Below, piece by piece: positions 1 to 5,652 of a DNA stretch of 8,258 nt (positions are counted from its first letter, which is position 1; each line of letters starts with the position of its first letter). The stretch covers positions 13,989 through 22,246 of the forward strand of contig DOMY01000079.1 of NCBI GenBank assembly GCA_003509785.1, in the 5' to 3' direction. The notes beneath the pieces were generated by a model, which saw only the letters and a list, made by a program, of their open reading frames with translations, had not been told where the DNA came from and searched no databases. This DNA is from Gemmobacter sp. (GTDB lineage: Bacteria; Pseudomonadota; Alphaproteobacteria; Rhodobacterales; Rhodobacteraceae). A program made the translations under genes and the position numbers.

Positions 1-74
1 GCAGGCGGCGCGGCCGCCTCTTCGGCGAAGGATGGTGCGGCGGCACAGGCCAGAAGCAGCAGATACCGGATCAT
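1..74 (-). CDS. N-terminus of an exported protein, probably a second efflux adaptor (partial)
   Basis: Only 24 codons are visible before the left edge. The reading frame opens with an ATG whose bases overlap the TGA stop of the upstream adaptor gene (ATGA at 71-74), a typical sign of translational coupling. The peptide starts MIRYLLLLACAAAPSFA and continues into a Glu/Ala/Pro-rich stretch. It has one Arg, then a short hydrophobic core, then small residues ending in SFA before EE, which is a good Sec signal peptide with predicted cleavage after about residue 17. A Cys at residue 10 sits in the core without a convincing lipobox. The function cannot be read from this fragment. RND operons in Rhodobacterales often carry two adaptor genes in tandem followed by the pump, so a second membrane fusion protein is the best guess. 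That is inference from context, not from sequence. Confidence 0.65.
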   Translation of the reverse strand, partial: MIRYLLLLACAAAPSFAEEAAAPP

Positions 75-1135
75 TGGGCCACCCCCCGTGCGATCACGCT
101 GCGGCCCGGAAACAGCAGATGCGCCCCATCGGCCACCACCTGCGCACCCGGCGCCACCCCGTCAGAGACCAGAACCGTGTCGACACCATATTCCGCCACG
201 GTCACGGGGGCCAAGGCCACCGTCATCTGCGCCGGATCGACGATCCAGACCGCAGGCGCGCCGCCTTTTGCGGCAAGGGCCGTCCAGGGCAGGGCGATGC
301 CTTCGGGCCGGGCCATGTCTGCGCGGCCGATCACCGGGCTGCCGAAGGCCACGCCCTCCGGCGGATCGCCGGTCAGACGCGCTTTCACCGCCACGCTGCC
401 GGTTGCCTGATCCACCACCGGGGAAACCTCTGTCAGCTGGCCCTGCAGCGCGATATCGGGCTGGTCGATCAGCGAAAGCCGGACAGGGCGGCCCAGGAAC
501 GCCTCCAGATCCACACCGTCGGGGGCGTTGAACACAGCCTCGGCCCCGCCATCGGCGGCAATGGTCAGCACGGCCTGCCCGGCATTCACCACCTGCCCTG
601 GTTCCGCGCTGCGGGCGGTGACGATCCCGGCACTGGGCGCACGCAGCACCGTATCGTCCAGGGTTGATCGCGCCTTGGCAAGCGCTGCGGCGGCCTGATC
701 GCGCACGGCTTCGGCGGAGATCAGCGCCCCGGTCGCGGCATCCAGATCGGCCTGAGTACCTGCCCCGCGCTGCCGCAATCCCTGCGCCCGGTCGCGGGCC
801 TGCCGGGCTTCGCGCAGCCGGGCCTCTGCCCCGGCCAGGGCGGCCTGTGCCGCACGGGCCGCAGCCTCGGCCTGCGTCGGGTCTATCCGCGCCAGCGCAT
901 CGCCCTGCGCCACCCGATCCCCCTCGCGCAGCAGCACCGCCAGCAGGCGCCCGCTGTCGCGGAAGGCGGCACCATAGCTTTCGACAGCCTGCAGGGTGCC
1001 GGTCAGCACCACCTCGTGGCTGCCAGAGACCGGCTGCGCCGAAACGATGCGCACCGGCAGTGGTTCGGCAAGGGCAATACCGGGCGTCAGGGCCATCAGG
1101 CACATCAGGGCGGGGGCAAATGGTTTCAGCATCAT
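71..1135 (-). CDS. RND efflux pump periplasmic adaptor subunit (HlyD/AcrA-type membrane fusion protein)
   Basis: Predicted adaptor of 354 residues that would bridge an inner-membrane RND pump to an outer-membrane channel; the length is normal for the family. Residues 1-23 form a signal peptide with a likely cut after IALA. The first lipoyl half-motif is at about 59-86 (DSGRL...LREGDRVAQGDALARID). It is followed by an Ala/Arg/Glu-rich helical hairpin at 87-160, and the second lipoyl half is at about 163-193 (LRAPSAGIVTARSAEPGQVV). Residues 195-275 fit the beta-barrel and 276-354 the membrane-proximal domain. There is no lipobox. Two adjacent ATGs occur (1135 and 1132). The GGGA upstream is only 3 bases from the first but 6 from the second, so 1132 may be the real start. 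Its stop overlaps the start of the next gene, and it begins 86 bases after the AbrB-family stop. The substrate is unknown, and no pump or regulator gene is in view. Confidence 0.9.
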   Translation of the reverse strand: MMLKPFAPALMCLMALTPGIALAEPLPVRIVSAQPVSGSHEVVLTGTLQAVESYGAAFRDSGRLLAVLLREGDRVAQGDALARIDPTQAEAAARAAQAALAGAEARLREARQARDRAQGLRQRGAGTQADLDAATGALISAEAVRDQAAAALAKARSTLDDTVLRAPSAGIVTARSAEPGQVVNAGQAVLTIAADGGAEAVFNAPDGVDLEAFLGRPVRLSLIDQPDIALQGQLTEVSPVVDQATGSVAVKARLTGDPPEGVAFGSPVIGRADMARPEGIALPWTALAAKGGAPAVWIVDPAQMTVALAPVTVAEYGVDTVLVSDGVAPGAQVVADGAHLLFPGRSVIARGVAQ

Positions 1136-1200
1136 GGTTCCCGGAACAGCAGCCGCGAGGGTCTTGGGCAGATGGGGTGATTCATCCCCCCAGACGAGTC

Positions 1201-1206
1201 AATATA
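1201..1206 (-). promoter_or_regulatory. Possible -10 element for the efflux adaptor gene
   Basis: The 86-base gap between the AbrB-family stop and the adaptor start contains, on the minus strand, TATATT preceded directly by GTG and followed by GACT. It is the only AT-rich hexamer in this gap and lies about 65 bases before the adaptor ATG. No good -35 box lies 17 bases upstream; that position falls inside the end of the preceding gene and reads GCACCT. TTGACT at 1202-1197 resembles a -35 box, but the sequence 17 bases beyond it is CACCCC. The adaptor could therefore have its own weak or activator-dependent promoter, or be read through from the gene upstream. Confidence 0.25.
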
Positions 1207-1221
1207 CACGCACGCGGGCGA

Positions 1222-2262
1222 TCAGGTGCCGTTACGTTCGCCGCCCAGCAACCGGAAAGCAAAAGGCGCCAGAAGGATCACGAAAAGAATCCGTGCCGCA
1301 TGATGCAGCGCCACAAAGGCAACATCTGCATGAATGGCCAAAGCCACCAGCCCCATTTCGGTCAATCCGCCCGGCGCCAGCGCCAGCAGCCCCTGTTCCA
1401 GCGCAATTCCGAAATGGCGCTGCATCACCAGACCAAAAGCGAGCGCCACCACCAGCGACAGAAGTGTGGCCAGCAAGCTGAGCCAGGCGGCGCGGGCCAG
1501 CTCTGCCGCGCGGATGCCGGAAAACCGGCAGCCGATCACCGTGCCCAGAATGACCTGCGCCCCGTTCACCAGAAGGCCGGGCGGCGATCCTTCGGTGATT
1601 CCCGCCATGTGCAGCGCCGCCGACAGAATCATCGGCCCCAGAAACGCCGGTGCGGGCAGGCCCAGAAACCGGCCCGCCAGACTGCCGAACACCGCACAGG
1701 CCAGCAGCAGCGCCGCATCGACCAGCTGCAAGGGTGGCCCCTGATCCAGAATGGCCCGGCCCACCGCATAACCCTCGATCACGCGGAACCACAGCGCGAC
1801 CATGGCAATGGTCACGACGATTCGCAGGCTGTGGGCCAGAACCACCTGCCGGACATCGGCGCCCCGCGCCTCACCGATCTCGACCATTTCCGCCAGGCCG
1901 CCGGGCATTCCGGCGAAATAGGCGGTTTTCCAGTCAAAGCCCCCGACAAACCGATAGAACGGCACCACCAGCGCCGCCGAAACCAGAACGAACAGCAGTA
2001 AAAGCGATAATGTACCCGCCCAGACCTGCATCTGGCCCAGAATCTCGGATGTGAACCGGGCGCCCAGCATCACCCCGATCACCGCAACGACAAACGGCCG
2101 GATGCGCGATGGTGCCAGAACCGGCAGCCCCCCGACCGCCGCAATCATCGTTGAAAACATCGCCCCCAACATCCAGGGCAGTGGCAATCCAAGAAAGAAA
2201 AACAGAAATCCACCCGCCGTGCCAAGGCTCAGGGCAAGCAGGATCTGGGGCAGTCTGGGCAA
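1222..2262 (-). CDS. AbrB-duplication family inner-membrane protein
   Basis: Polytopic membrane protein of the family known as Gneg_AbrB_dup (TIGR03082; Pfam AbrB, PF05145), often annotated 'AbrB family transcriptional regulator' or 'ammonia monooxygenase'. Both names mislead: it is a membrane protein with about nine or ten hydrophobic helices and no visible DNA-binding domain, and the substrate is unknown. Using the TTG at 2262 gives 346 residues, the usual family length. The two halves are visible repeats: LPLPWMLGAMF (27-37) matches LPAPAFLGPMI (202-212), GVMLGARF (63-70) matches GTVIGCRF (240-247), and GMPGGLAEM (118-126) matches LAPGGLTEM (295-303). The frame stays open to an ATG at 2460, but the extra 66 residues are polar and Cys-rich, have no family-like character, and would place the 2403-2422 dyad inside coding sequence. 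The TTG has a GGA 8 bases upstream. The start is uncertain; the family assignment is firm. Confidence 0.85.
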   Translation of the reverse strand: MPRLPQILLALSLGTAGGFLFFFLGLPLPWMLGAMFSTMIAAVGGLPVLAPSRIRPFVVAVIGVMLGARFTSEILGQMQVWAGTLSLLLLFVLVSAALVVPFYRFVGGFDWKTAYFAGMPGGLAEMVEIGEARGADVRQVVLAHSLRIVVTIAMVALWFRVIEGYAVGRAILDQGPPLQLVDAALLLACAVFGSLAGRFLGLPAPAFLGPMILSAALHMAGITEGSPPGLLVNGAQVILGTVIGCRFSGIRAAELARAAWLSLLATLLSLVVALAFGLVMQRHFGIALEQGLLALAPGGLTEMGLVALAIHADVAFVALHHAARILFVILLAPFAFRLLGGERNGT

Positions 2263-2402
2263 GGTCTGGTTCCGGATTTGTGGGCAGGCGCAACTGTCTT
2301 GGAAGCCGCGCCGGATGTCCAGCTGCCATGGCCAGCCGGGCACCGGATGCGATTCGCAGGCAGGCACATAAAGAATGTGTTCCGCGCCAATCCGTTGCGG
2401 AT

Positions 2403-2422
2403 TTGCATACAATCCTATGCAA
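2403..2422. promoter_or_regulatory. Inverted repeat, candidate operator
   Basis: TTGCATA, six bases, then TATGCAA form a perfect 7-base dyad with arm centres 13 bases apart, the geometry of a site for a dimeric repressor or activator. A second, overlapping inverted repeat pairs GGATT (2399-2403) with AATCC (2411-2415). On the minus strand the dyad overlaps a weak promoter-like pair, TTGTCA at 2438-2433 and TAGGAT at 2417-2412. Their spacing is only 15 bases, so this is suggestive at best. It lies about 140 bases upstream of the AbrB-family TTG start and about 140 bases upstream of the bcsN start, so either or both could be controlled. I do not recognise the motif as belonging to a named regulator. 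Confidence 0.5.
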
Positions 2423-2550
2423 GCGCAGCGACTGACAAAGCTCTGCCTTGAAACAGCCACAGAAAGGTGGGAGGTTTCCTCAATAATAACGAGCAGACAA
2501 AATGTGCGGGCCGCAGGAAACTGCGTTCTGCCGGGAAAAACACAAAAAAC

Positions 2551-2554
2551 AGGA
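2551..2554 (+). promoter_or_regulatory. Ribosome binding site that decides the bcsN start
   Basis: AGGA sits 7 bases before a GTG at 2562 and follows an A-rich, probably unstructured leader. The alternative ATG at 2502 has no comparable purine-rich site. Starting at the GTG also puts the hydrophobic segment and lipobox-like cysteine close to the N-terminus, as an exported protein requires. Confidence 0.6.
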
Positions 2555-2561
2555 CTTCCGG

Positions 2562-3242
2562 GTGACTAATCCGAAGGTAGCCTTTCCGCGCGCCCTTTCG
2601 CGGCTGACCGGCTTCGTGCCGGCGGCTTTTCTGTGGGCCTGCGTGACCATTTCGCCCCTCAGCGACGTGCCCCGCACCGAGCTTATGGCGGCCACACCAT
2701 TTCGCCAGATCGCCACAACGGCGATCTGGACAGACGAACCCTTGTCGCTGATCGGTCTTCAACGCGAACTGCCCGGTGAATCCGAGCAGATCGTGGCCCT
2801 GTCGAACGATACCTCTACGCGGGGTGACAACTTCCTTCTGCTGGTCGCCCGGCACCGCAACAAAGCCGCGGTTCCGACGTTCCAGCTGGCGGAATTCGTC
2901 AAACGCGCCGGGGGCACGCCACATCCCTTCGGGTCTATGACCGACCGGGATCTGCGCAGCGGAACCGACAAGCTGGGGGATTACTTCTGGCTGGAGTATC
3001 GGTCGGGCGGGGCCACGAACTGTGTTTTGGCCATCCGCCGTGTGGGCAGCGATGCCCGCATCCTGCCGCGCAATTCCAATGCGATGGATGTGATGCTGCG
3101 CAACTGCGTTGCAGGCAGCATCGAACTGGCGCTGGAACCCATCCGCGACACGCATCTGGGATCTGTCTCGGTTGGCAGCGGTCTGCCCGGCGGCTTCTCC
3201 GCATCGCGGATGATGTCCCCGCTGGCGGGGCCAAGCCCATGA
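2562..3242 (+). CDS. bcsN: Cellulose biosynthesis accessory protein BcsN-like, putative lipoprotein
   Basis: First gene of the cellulose operon, 226 residues from the GTG start. I assign it to the BcsN family (Pfam CBP_BcsN), found with alphaproteobacterial cellulose operons, by its position immediately before bcsA and by family-like stretches: the GDNFLLLVARHR segment (88-99), TNCVLAIRRV (152-161) and the LRNC segment (179-182). Its biochemical role is not established. Residues 1-26 look like a signal sequence, with Lys5, Arg10 and Arg14 before a hydrophobic run, ending in LWA-Cys27; this could be a lipobox although Trp at -2 is atypical. Cys154 and Cys182 could form a disulfide in the periplasm. 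The C-terminal 25 residues are Gly/Ser/Pro-rich and probably disordered. An ATG-initiated version from 2502 would add 20 residues and bury the signal. The stop overlaps an ATG at 3239. A perfect hairpin lies at 2705-2729 in the coding sequence. Confidence 0.78.
   Translation: MTNPKVAFPRALSRLTGFVPAAFLWACVTISPLSDVPRTELMAATPFRQIATTAIWTDEPLSLIGLQRELPGESEQIVALSNDTSTRGDNFLLLVARHRNKAAVPTFQLAEFVKRAGGTPHPFGSMTDRDLRSGTDKLGDYFWLEYRSGGATNCVLAIRRVGSDARILPRNSNAMDVMLRNCVAGSIELALEPIRDTHLGSVSVGSGLPGGFSASRMMSPLAGPSP
2705..2729 (+). repeat. Perfect 10-base inverted repeat within bcsN
   Basis: CCAGATCGCC, a 5-base loop (ACAAC), then GGCGATCTGG: an uninterrupted 10-bp stem that would be very stable in the mRNA. 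It begins 143 bases into bcsN, in codons 48-56 (about RQIATTAIW). No U-run follows, so it is not an intrinsic terminator. It could be a pause or processing site, a protein-binding dyad in DNA, or a chance consequence of high GC. Confidence 0.6.
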
Positions 3243-3304
3243 AGCAACAGGCCGGATATCGGGGCGATCCCGCCAGCCGGGAGGCCGTATGGCGGGATTT
3301 CTGA
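3239..3304 (+). CDS. Possible 21-codon coupling ORF between bcsN and bcsA
   Basis: The bcsN TGA is part of an ATGA whose ATG opens a 21-residue frame (MKQQAGYRGDP, then ASREAVWRDF). It ends at a TGA only two bases before an in-frame internal ATG of bcsA (3307). The peptide is polar with no recognisable domain. It could be a coupling leader that lets ribosomes pass from bcsN into bcsA, a remnant of an older bcsA start lost to a small indel, or chance. The other junctions of this operon also use ATGA overlaps, which makes the pattern noticeable. The evidence for an expressed peptide is weak. Confidence 0.25.
   Translation: MKQQAGYRGDPASREAVWRDF
3279..3284 (+). promoter_or_regulatory. Ribosome binding site of bcsA
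   Basis: GGGAGG is a strong Shine-Dalgarno sequence, 4 bases from the ATG at 3289. That spacing is short but usable. The next in-frame ATG at 3307 has only GGCGGGA 9 bases upstream, so the choice favours 3289 without excluding 3307. Confidence 0.55.
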
Positions 3305-5652
3305 GCATGAAAGGCGGGGCCGGAAACTATCCGGCGCTGCTTCTCTGGGTGCTGACGGTCAGTGTCGTCGCACTCATTGCCTCTGCACCGACGTCGACGG
3401 ACGGGCAAGCGCTGCTCGGCATCGTCGCCGTTGGCATTGTGGGGGGGCTCAAGCCTTTCACGGCCAAGATCCTGCCGCGGTTCATCCTGCTGGGCACAGC
3501 CAGCGTGATCGTGATCCGCTACTGGACATGGCGCCTGCTGGAAACCCTGCCGGAACCGGCACTGAGCGCGCCGTTCATCCTCGGTCTGATCCTGCTGGCG
3601 GTGGAAACCTACTCCATCCTCGTGTTCTTCCTGAACTGCTTCATCACGGCCGATCCGACGGTGCGACCTTTCCCGGCCCAGGTGCCGGTGGAAACCCTGC
3701 CCACCGTCGACATCCTCGTACCATCCTACAACGAACCGCCCGAGATGCTGGCCATCACGCTGGCGGCGGCCAAGAACATCATCTACCCCCGCCACAAGCG
3801 CACGGTGGTCTTGTGCGATGATGGCGGCACCGACCAGCGCTGCAATTCGTCCGATCCCAAGCTGGCCGCCCGCGCGCAGGAGCGCCGCGCCACGCTGATG
3901 GCGCTGTGCGAAGAGCTGGATATCACCTATTCCACCCGGGCCCGCAACGAACACGCCAAGGCGGGCAACATGTCTGCCGCGATGGAAAAGCTGACCGGCG
4001 ATCTGGTGGTGGTGTTCGACGCCGACCACGTGCCCAGCCGCGATTTCCTGGCGCGGACGGTGGGCTATTTCGTCGATGATCCGAAGCTGTTCCTCGTCCA
4101 GACCCCGCACTTCTTCATCAACAAGGATCCGATCGAACGGAACCTTGGCCTGACAGAACTGTGCCCGCCTGAAAACGAGATGTTCTATGCCTTCATCCAC
4201 CGCGGGCTGGACCGCTGGGGGGGCGCCTTCTTCTGTGGATCGGCCGCCGTGCTGCGCCGCGCCGCGCTGGACAGCGTGGGCGGTTTTGCCGGGGAAACCA
4301 TCACCGAAGACGCAGAAACCGCGCTGGAAATGCACGCCCATGGTTGGCGCTCGCTGTATCTGGACCGGGCGATGATCGCCGGGCTGCAGCCGGAAACATT
4401 CTCCAGCTTCATTCAGCAGCGTGGCCGCTGGGCCACCGGCATGATGCAGATGCTGCTGCTGAAGAACCCGCTGTTCCGCCCCGGCCTGCGCTTTCCGCAG
4501 CGGCTGTGCTACCTGAACTCCATGAGCTTCTGGCTGTTCCCGCTGATCCGCATGGCCTATCTGCTGACGCCGCTGATCTATCTGTTCTTCGGGATCGAGA
4601 TTTTCGTGGCCACCCATGGCGATGCGCTGGCCTATATGCTGTCCTATCTCGCCGTCAGCTTCCTGGTGCAGAACGCCCTCTATGCCCGCTATAGATGGCC
4701 TTTGATTTCAGAGATTTACGAGGTTGCGCAGGCGCCCTATCTGGCCTTCGCCGTGCTGAAAACCTTCCTGCGGCCGCGCAGTGCCAAATTCAACGTGACG
4801 GCCAAGGATGAAACGCTGGACGAAGATTTCCTGTCCGATGTGCACCGCCCGCTGACGCTGTTGCTGCTGCTGATGTTTGCCGCCGTCGTCACGCTGGTGG
4901 CGCGCTGGATCCTGTTCCCCGGGGACCGGACGGTGCTGATCCTGGTGGGCAGCTGGGCGGTCATCAACTTCATTCTGGTGGCCACCGCCTGGCTTTCCGT
5001 GGGCGAAAAGCAGCAGCGCCGGGCCTCGCCCCGGGTGACGCTGCACTGCCCTGGCACGATCTGGCCGGGCAGCAGCCCCGAAACCAAGGTGCGCGGCGAG
5101 ATCGTCGAGGCCTCCACCAGCGGTGCGCGCCTGAAAGTGCCAGCTTCGCCCGATTTCGCCAATCTGAAGGCAGGGGATGAAATCGTCTTCGTGCCCGATT
5201 TCCCCGAAGCGCCGCATCTGCAGAACCCGGTCCGCGCCACCATCCGCGGCATGAGCCGGGGCGGCGATGGCATCGTGTTCGGCACCCTGCTGCGCTCTGA
5301 CCAGCCGATGACCACCCGCGAAACCGTGGCCTTCCTGATCTTTGGCGACAGCGAAAACTGGCGGAAGATGCGTCTGGCCAAGATGGCGAAGAAATCGTTC
5401 ACCGGCGGCGTGCTTTATGCGCTGACCATCGGCGCGCGTGGCCTTCCCGGCTTGCTGCGGACGATTGCACGCGAACCCGGCCGCCGCCTGCGCGCCTCGC
5501 AGACCGAAGCGATGAAGCAGAAGCCGGTGCACCTGCTGGCTTTCGGTGACGCGGCCGCCCATCTGGACGACATGACAATCGAATTCGTGGATGATGCGTT
5601 CAACCCGCGTGGCGGCAAGGCTGCGACGAAACCGGGGGTTCACGCGCCATGA
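3289..5652 (+). CDS. bcsA: Cellulose synthase catalytic subunit BcsA (UDP-glucose GT2, cyclic di-GMP activated)
   Basis: Processive inner-membrane synthase that adds glucose from UDP-glucose and extrudes beta-1,4-glucan. It has 787 residues, near the R. sphaeroides length. Two pairs of membrane helices (about 15-58 and 63-118) precede the GT domain, and four follow (about 407-440, 445-465, 518-540, 547-570). GT landmarks: VDILVPSYNE (140-149), DDGG (Asp177/178), DAD (244-246), FFCGSAAVLRR (315-324), TED with the catalytic-base position Asp341, and QQRGRW (376-381). The gating-loop motif FNVTAK is at 501-506. The PilZ domain (about 573-685) has the RxxxR arginines Arg578 and Arg582. Its second motif reads E-A-S-T-S-G (607-612), with Glu where Asp or Asn is usual. 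Glu369, the likely partner of Arg578 in the autoinhibitory salt bridge known from R. sphaeroides, is kept. ATG 3289 is preferred for its GGGAGG; 3307 would give 781 residues. The stop overlaps the bcsB start. Confidence 0.97.
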   Translation: MAGFLSMKGGAGNYPALLLWVLTVSVVALIASAPTSTDGQALLGIVAVGIVGGLKPFTAKILPRFILLGTASVIVIRYWTWRLLETLPEPALSAPFILGLILLAVETYSILVFFLNCFITADPTVRPFPAQVPVETLPTVDILVPSYNEPPEMLAITLAAAKNIIYPRHKRTVVLCDDGGTDQRCNSSDPKLAARAQERRATLMALCEELDITYSTRARNEHAKAGNMSAAMEKLTGDLVVVFDADHVPSRDFLARTVGYFVDDPKLFLVQTPHFFINKDPIERNLGLTELCPPENEMFYAFIHRGLDRWGGAFFCGSAAVLRRAALDSVGGFAGETITEDAETALEMHAHGWRSLYLDRAMIAGLQPETFSSFIQQRGRWATGMMQMLLLKNPLFRPGLRFPQRLCYLNSMSFWLFPLIRMAYLLTPLIYLFFGIEIFVATHGDALAYMLSYLAVSFLVQNALYARYRWPLISEIYEVAQAPYLAFAVLKTFLRPRSAKFNVTAKDETLDEDFLSDVHRPLTLLLLLMFAAVVTLVARWILFPGDRTVLILVGSWAVINFILVATAWLSVGEKQQRRASPRVTLHCPGTIWPGSSPETKVRGEIVEASTSGARLKVPASPDFANLKAGDEIVFVPDFPEAPHLQNPVRATIRGMSRGGDGIVFGTLLRSDQPMTTRETVAFLIFGDSENWRKMRLAKMAKKSFTGGVLYALTIGARGLPGLLRTIAREPGRRLRASQTEAMKQKPVHLLAFGDAAAHLDDMTIEFVDDAFNPRGGKAATKPGVHAP

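Larger units (their letters stand above)
2263..2561. other. Divergent intergenic region between the AbrB-family gene and the cellulose operon
   Basis: About 300 bases lie between the two preferred starts, which face away from each other. The region should hold both promoters. It contains the dyad at 2403-2422, a short GAGG-TTT-CCTC palindrome at 2471-2481, an AT-rich patch (AATAATAA) at 2482-2489, an 11-base TGCGG-G-CCGCA palindrome at 2505-2515, and an A-rich leader at 2535-2551 running into the ribosome binding site of the cellulose operon. TTGAAA at 2448-2453 resembles a -35 box for the rightward genes, but no -10 lies at a normal distance; the AT-rich patch is about 29 bases away. I cannot place a promoter with confidence. 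Reading frames in both directions enter the region (ATG at 2460 leftward, ATG at 2502 rightward), but I judge these to be upstream extensions, not coding. Confidence 0.6.

Noticed and set aside
32..667. 211-codon plus-strand frame opposite the adaptor gene
   Set aside because: His/Arg/Gly-rich shadow of the adaptor coding sequence.
664..2001. 445-codon plus-strand frame opposite the adaptor and AbrB-family genes
   Set aside because: The product is Arg/Pro/Gln-rich with no recognisable fold, and it spans two well-supported minus-strand genes and their gap.
1222..2262. Reading the AbrB-family protein as a DNA-binding transition-state regulator or ammonia monooxygenase
   Set aside because: The protein is almost entirely transmembrane with an internal duplication; neither a swapped-hairpin AbrB DNA-binding fold nor monooxygenase features are visible.
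2448..2489. TTGAAA plus AT-rich patch as a sigma-70 promoter for the cellulose operon
   Set aside because: The spacing is about 29 bases, far from the usual 16-18, so I do not call it.
2505..2515. TGCGG-G-CCGCA palindrome as an operator
   Set aside because: Only 5-base GC-only arms with a single central base; such palindromes are common by chance at this GC content.
2502..2561. ATG at 2502 as the bcsN start
   Set aside because: No good ribosome binding site upstream, and the added residues are charged and would bury the signal sequence; GTG 2562 has AGGA at 7 bases.
2415..3308. 297-codon minus-strand frame opposite bcsN
   Set aside because: It overlaps the divergent control region and the whole of bcsN; the translation lacks any domain or export signal and has shadow-like composition.
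2935..4617. 560-codon open frame on the minus strand opposite bcsA
   Set aside because: It runs antisense through strongly conserved BcsA motifs, its product is Gln/His/Arg/Gly-rich and low in complexity, and long antisense frames are expected in GC-rich genes with G/C-ending codons.
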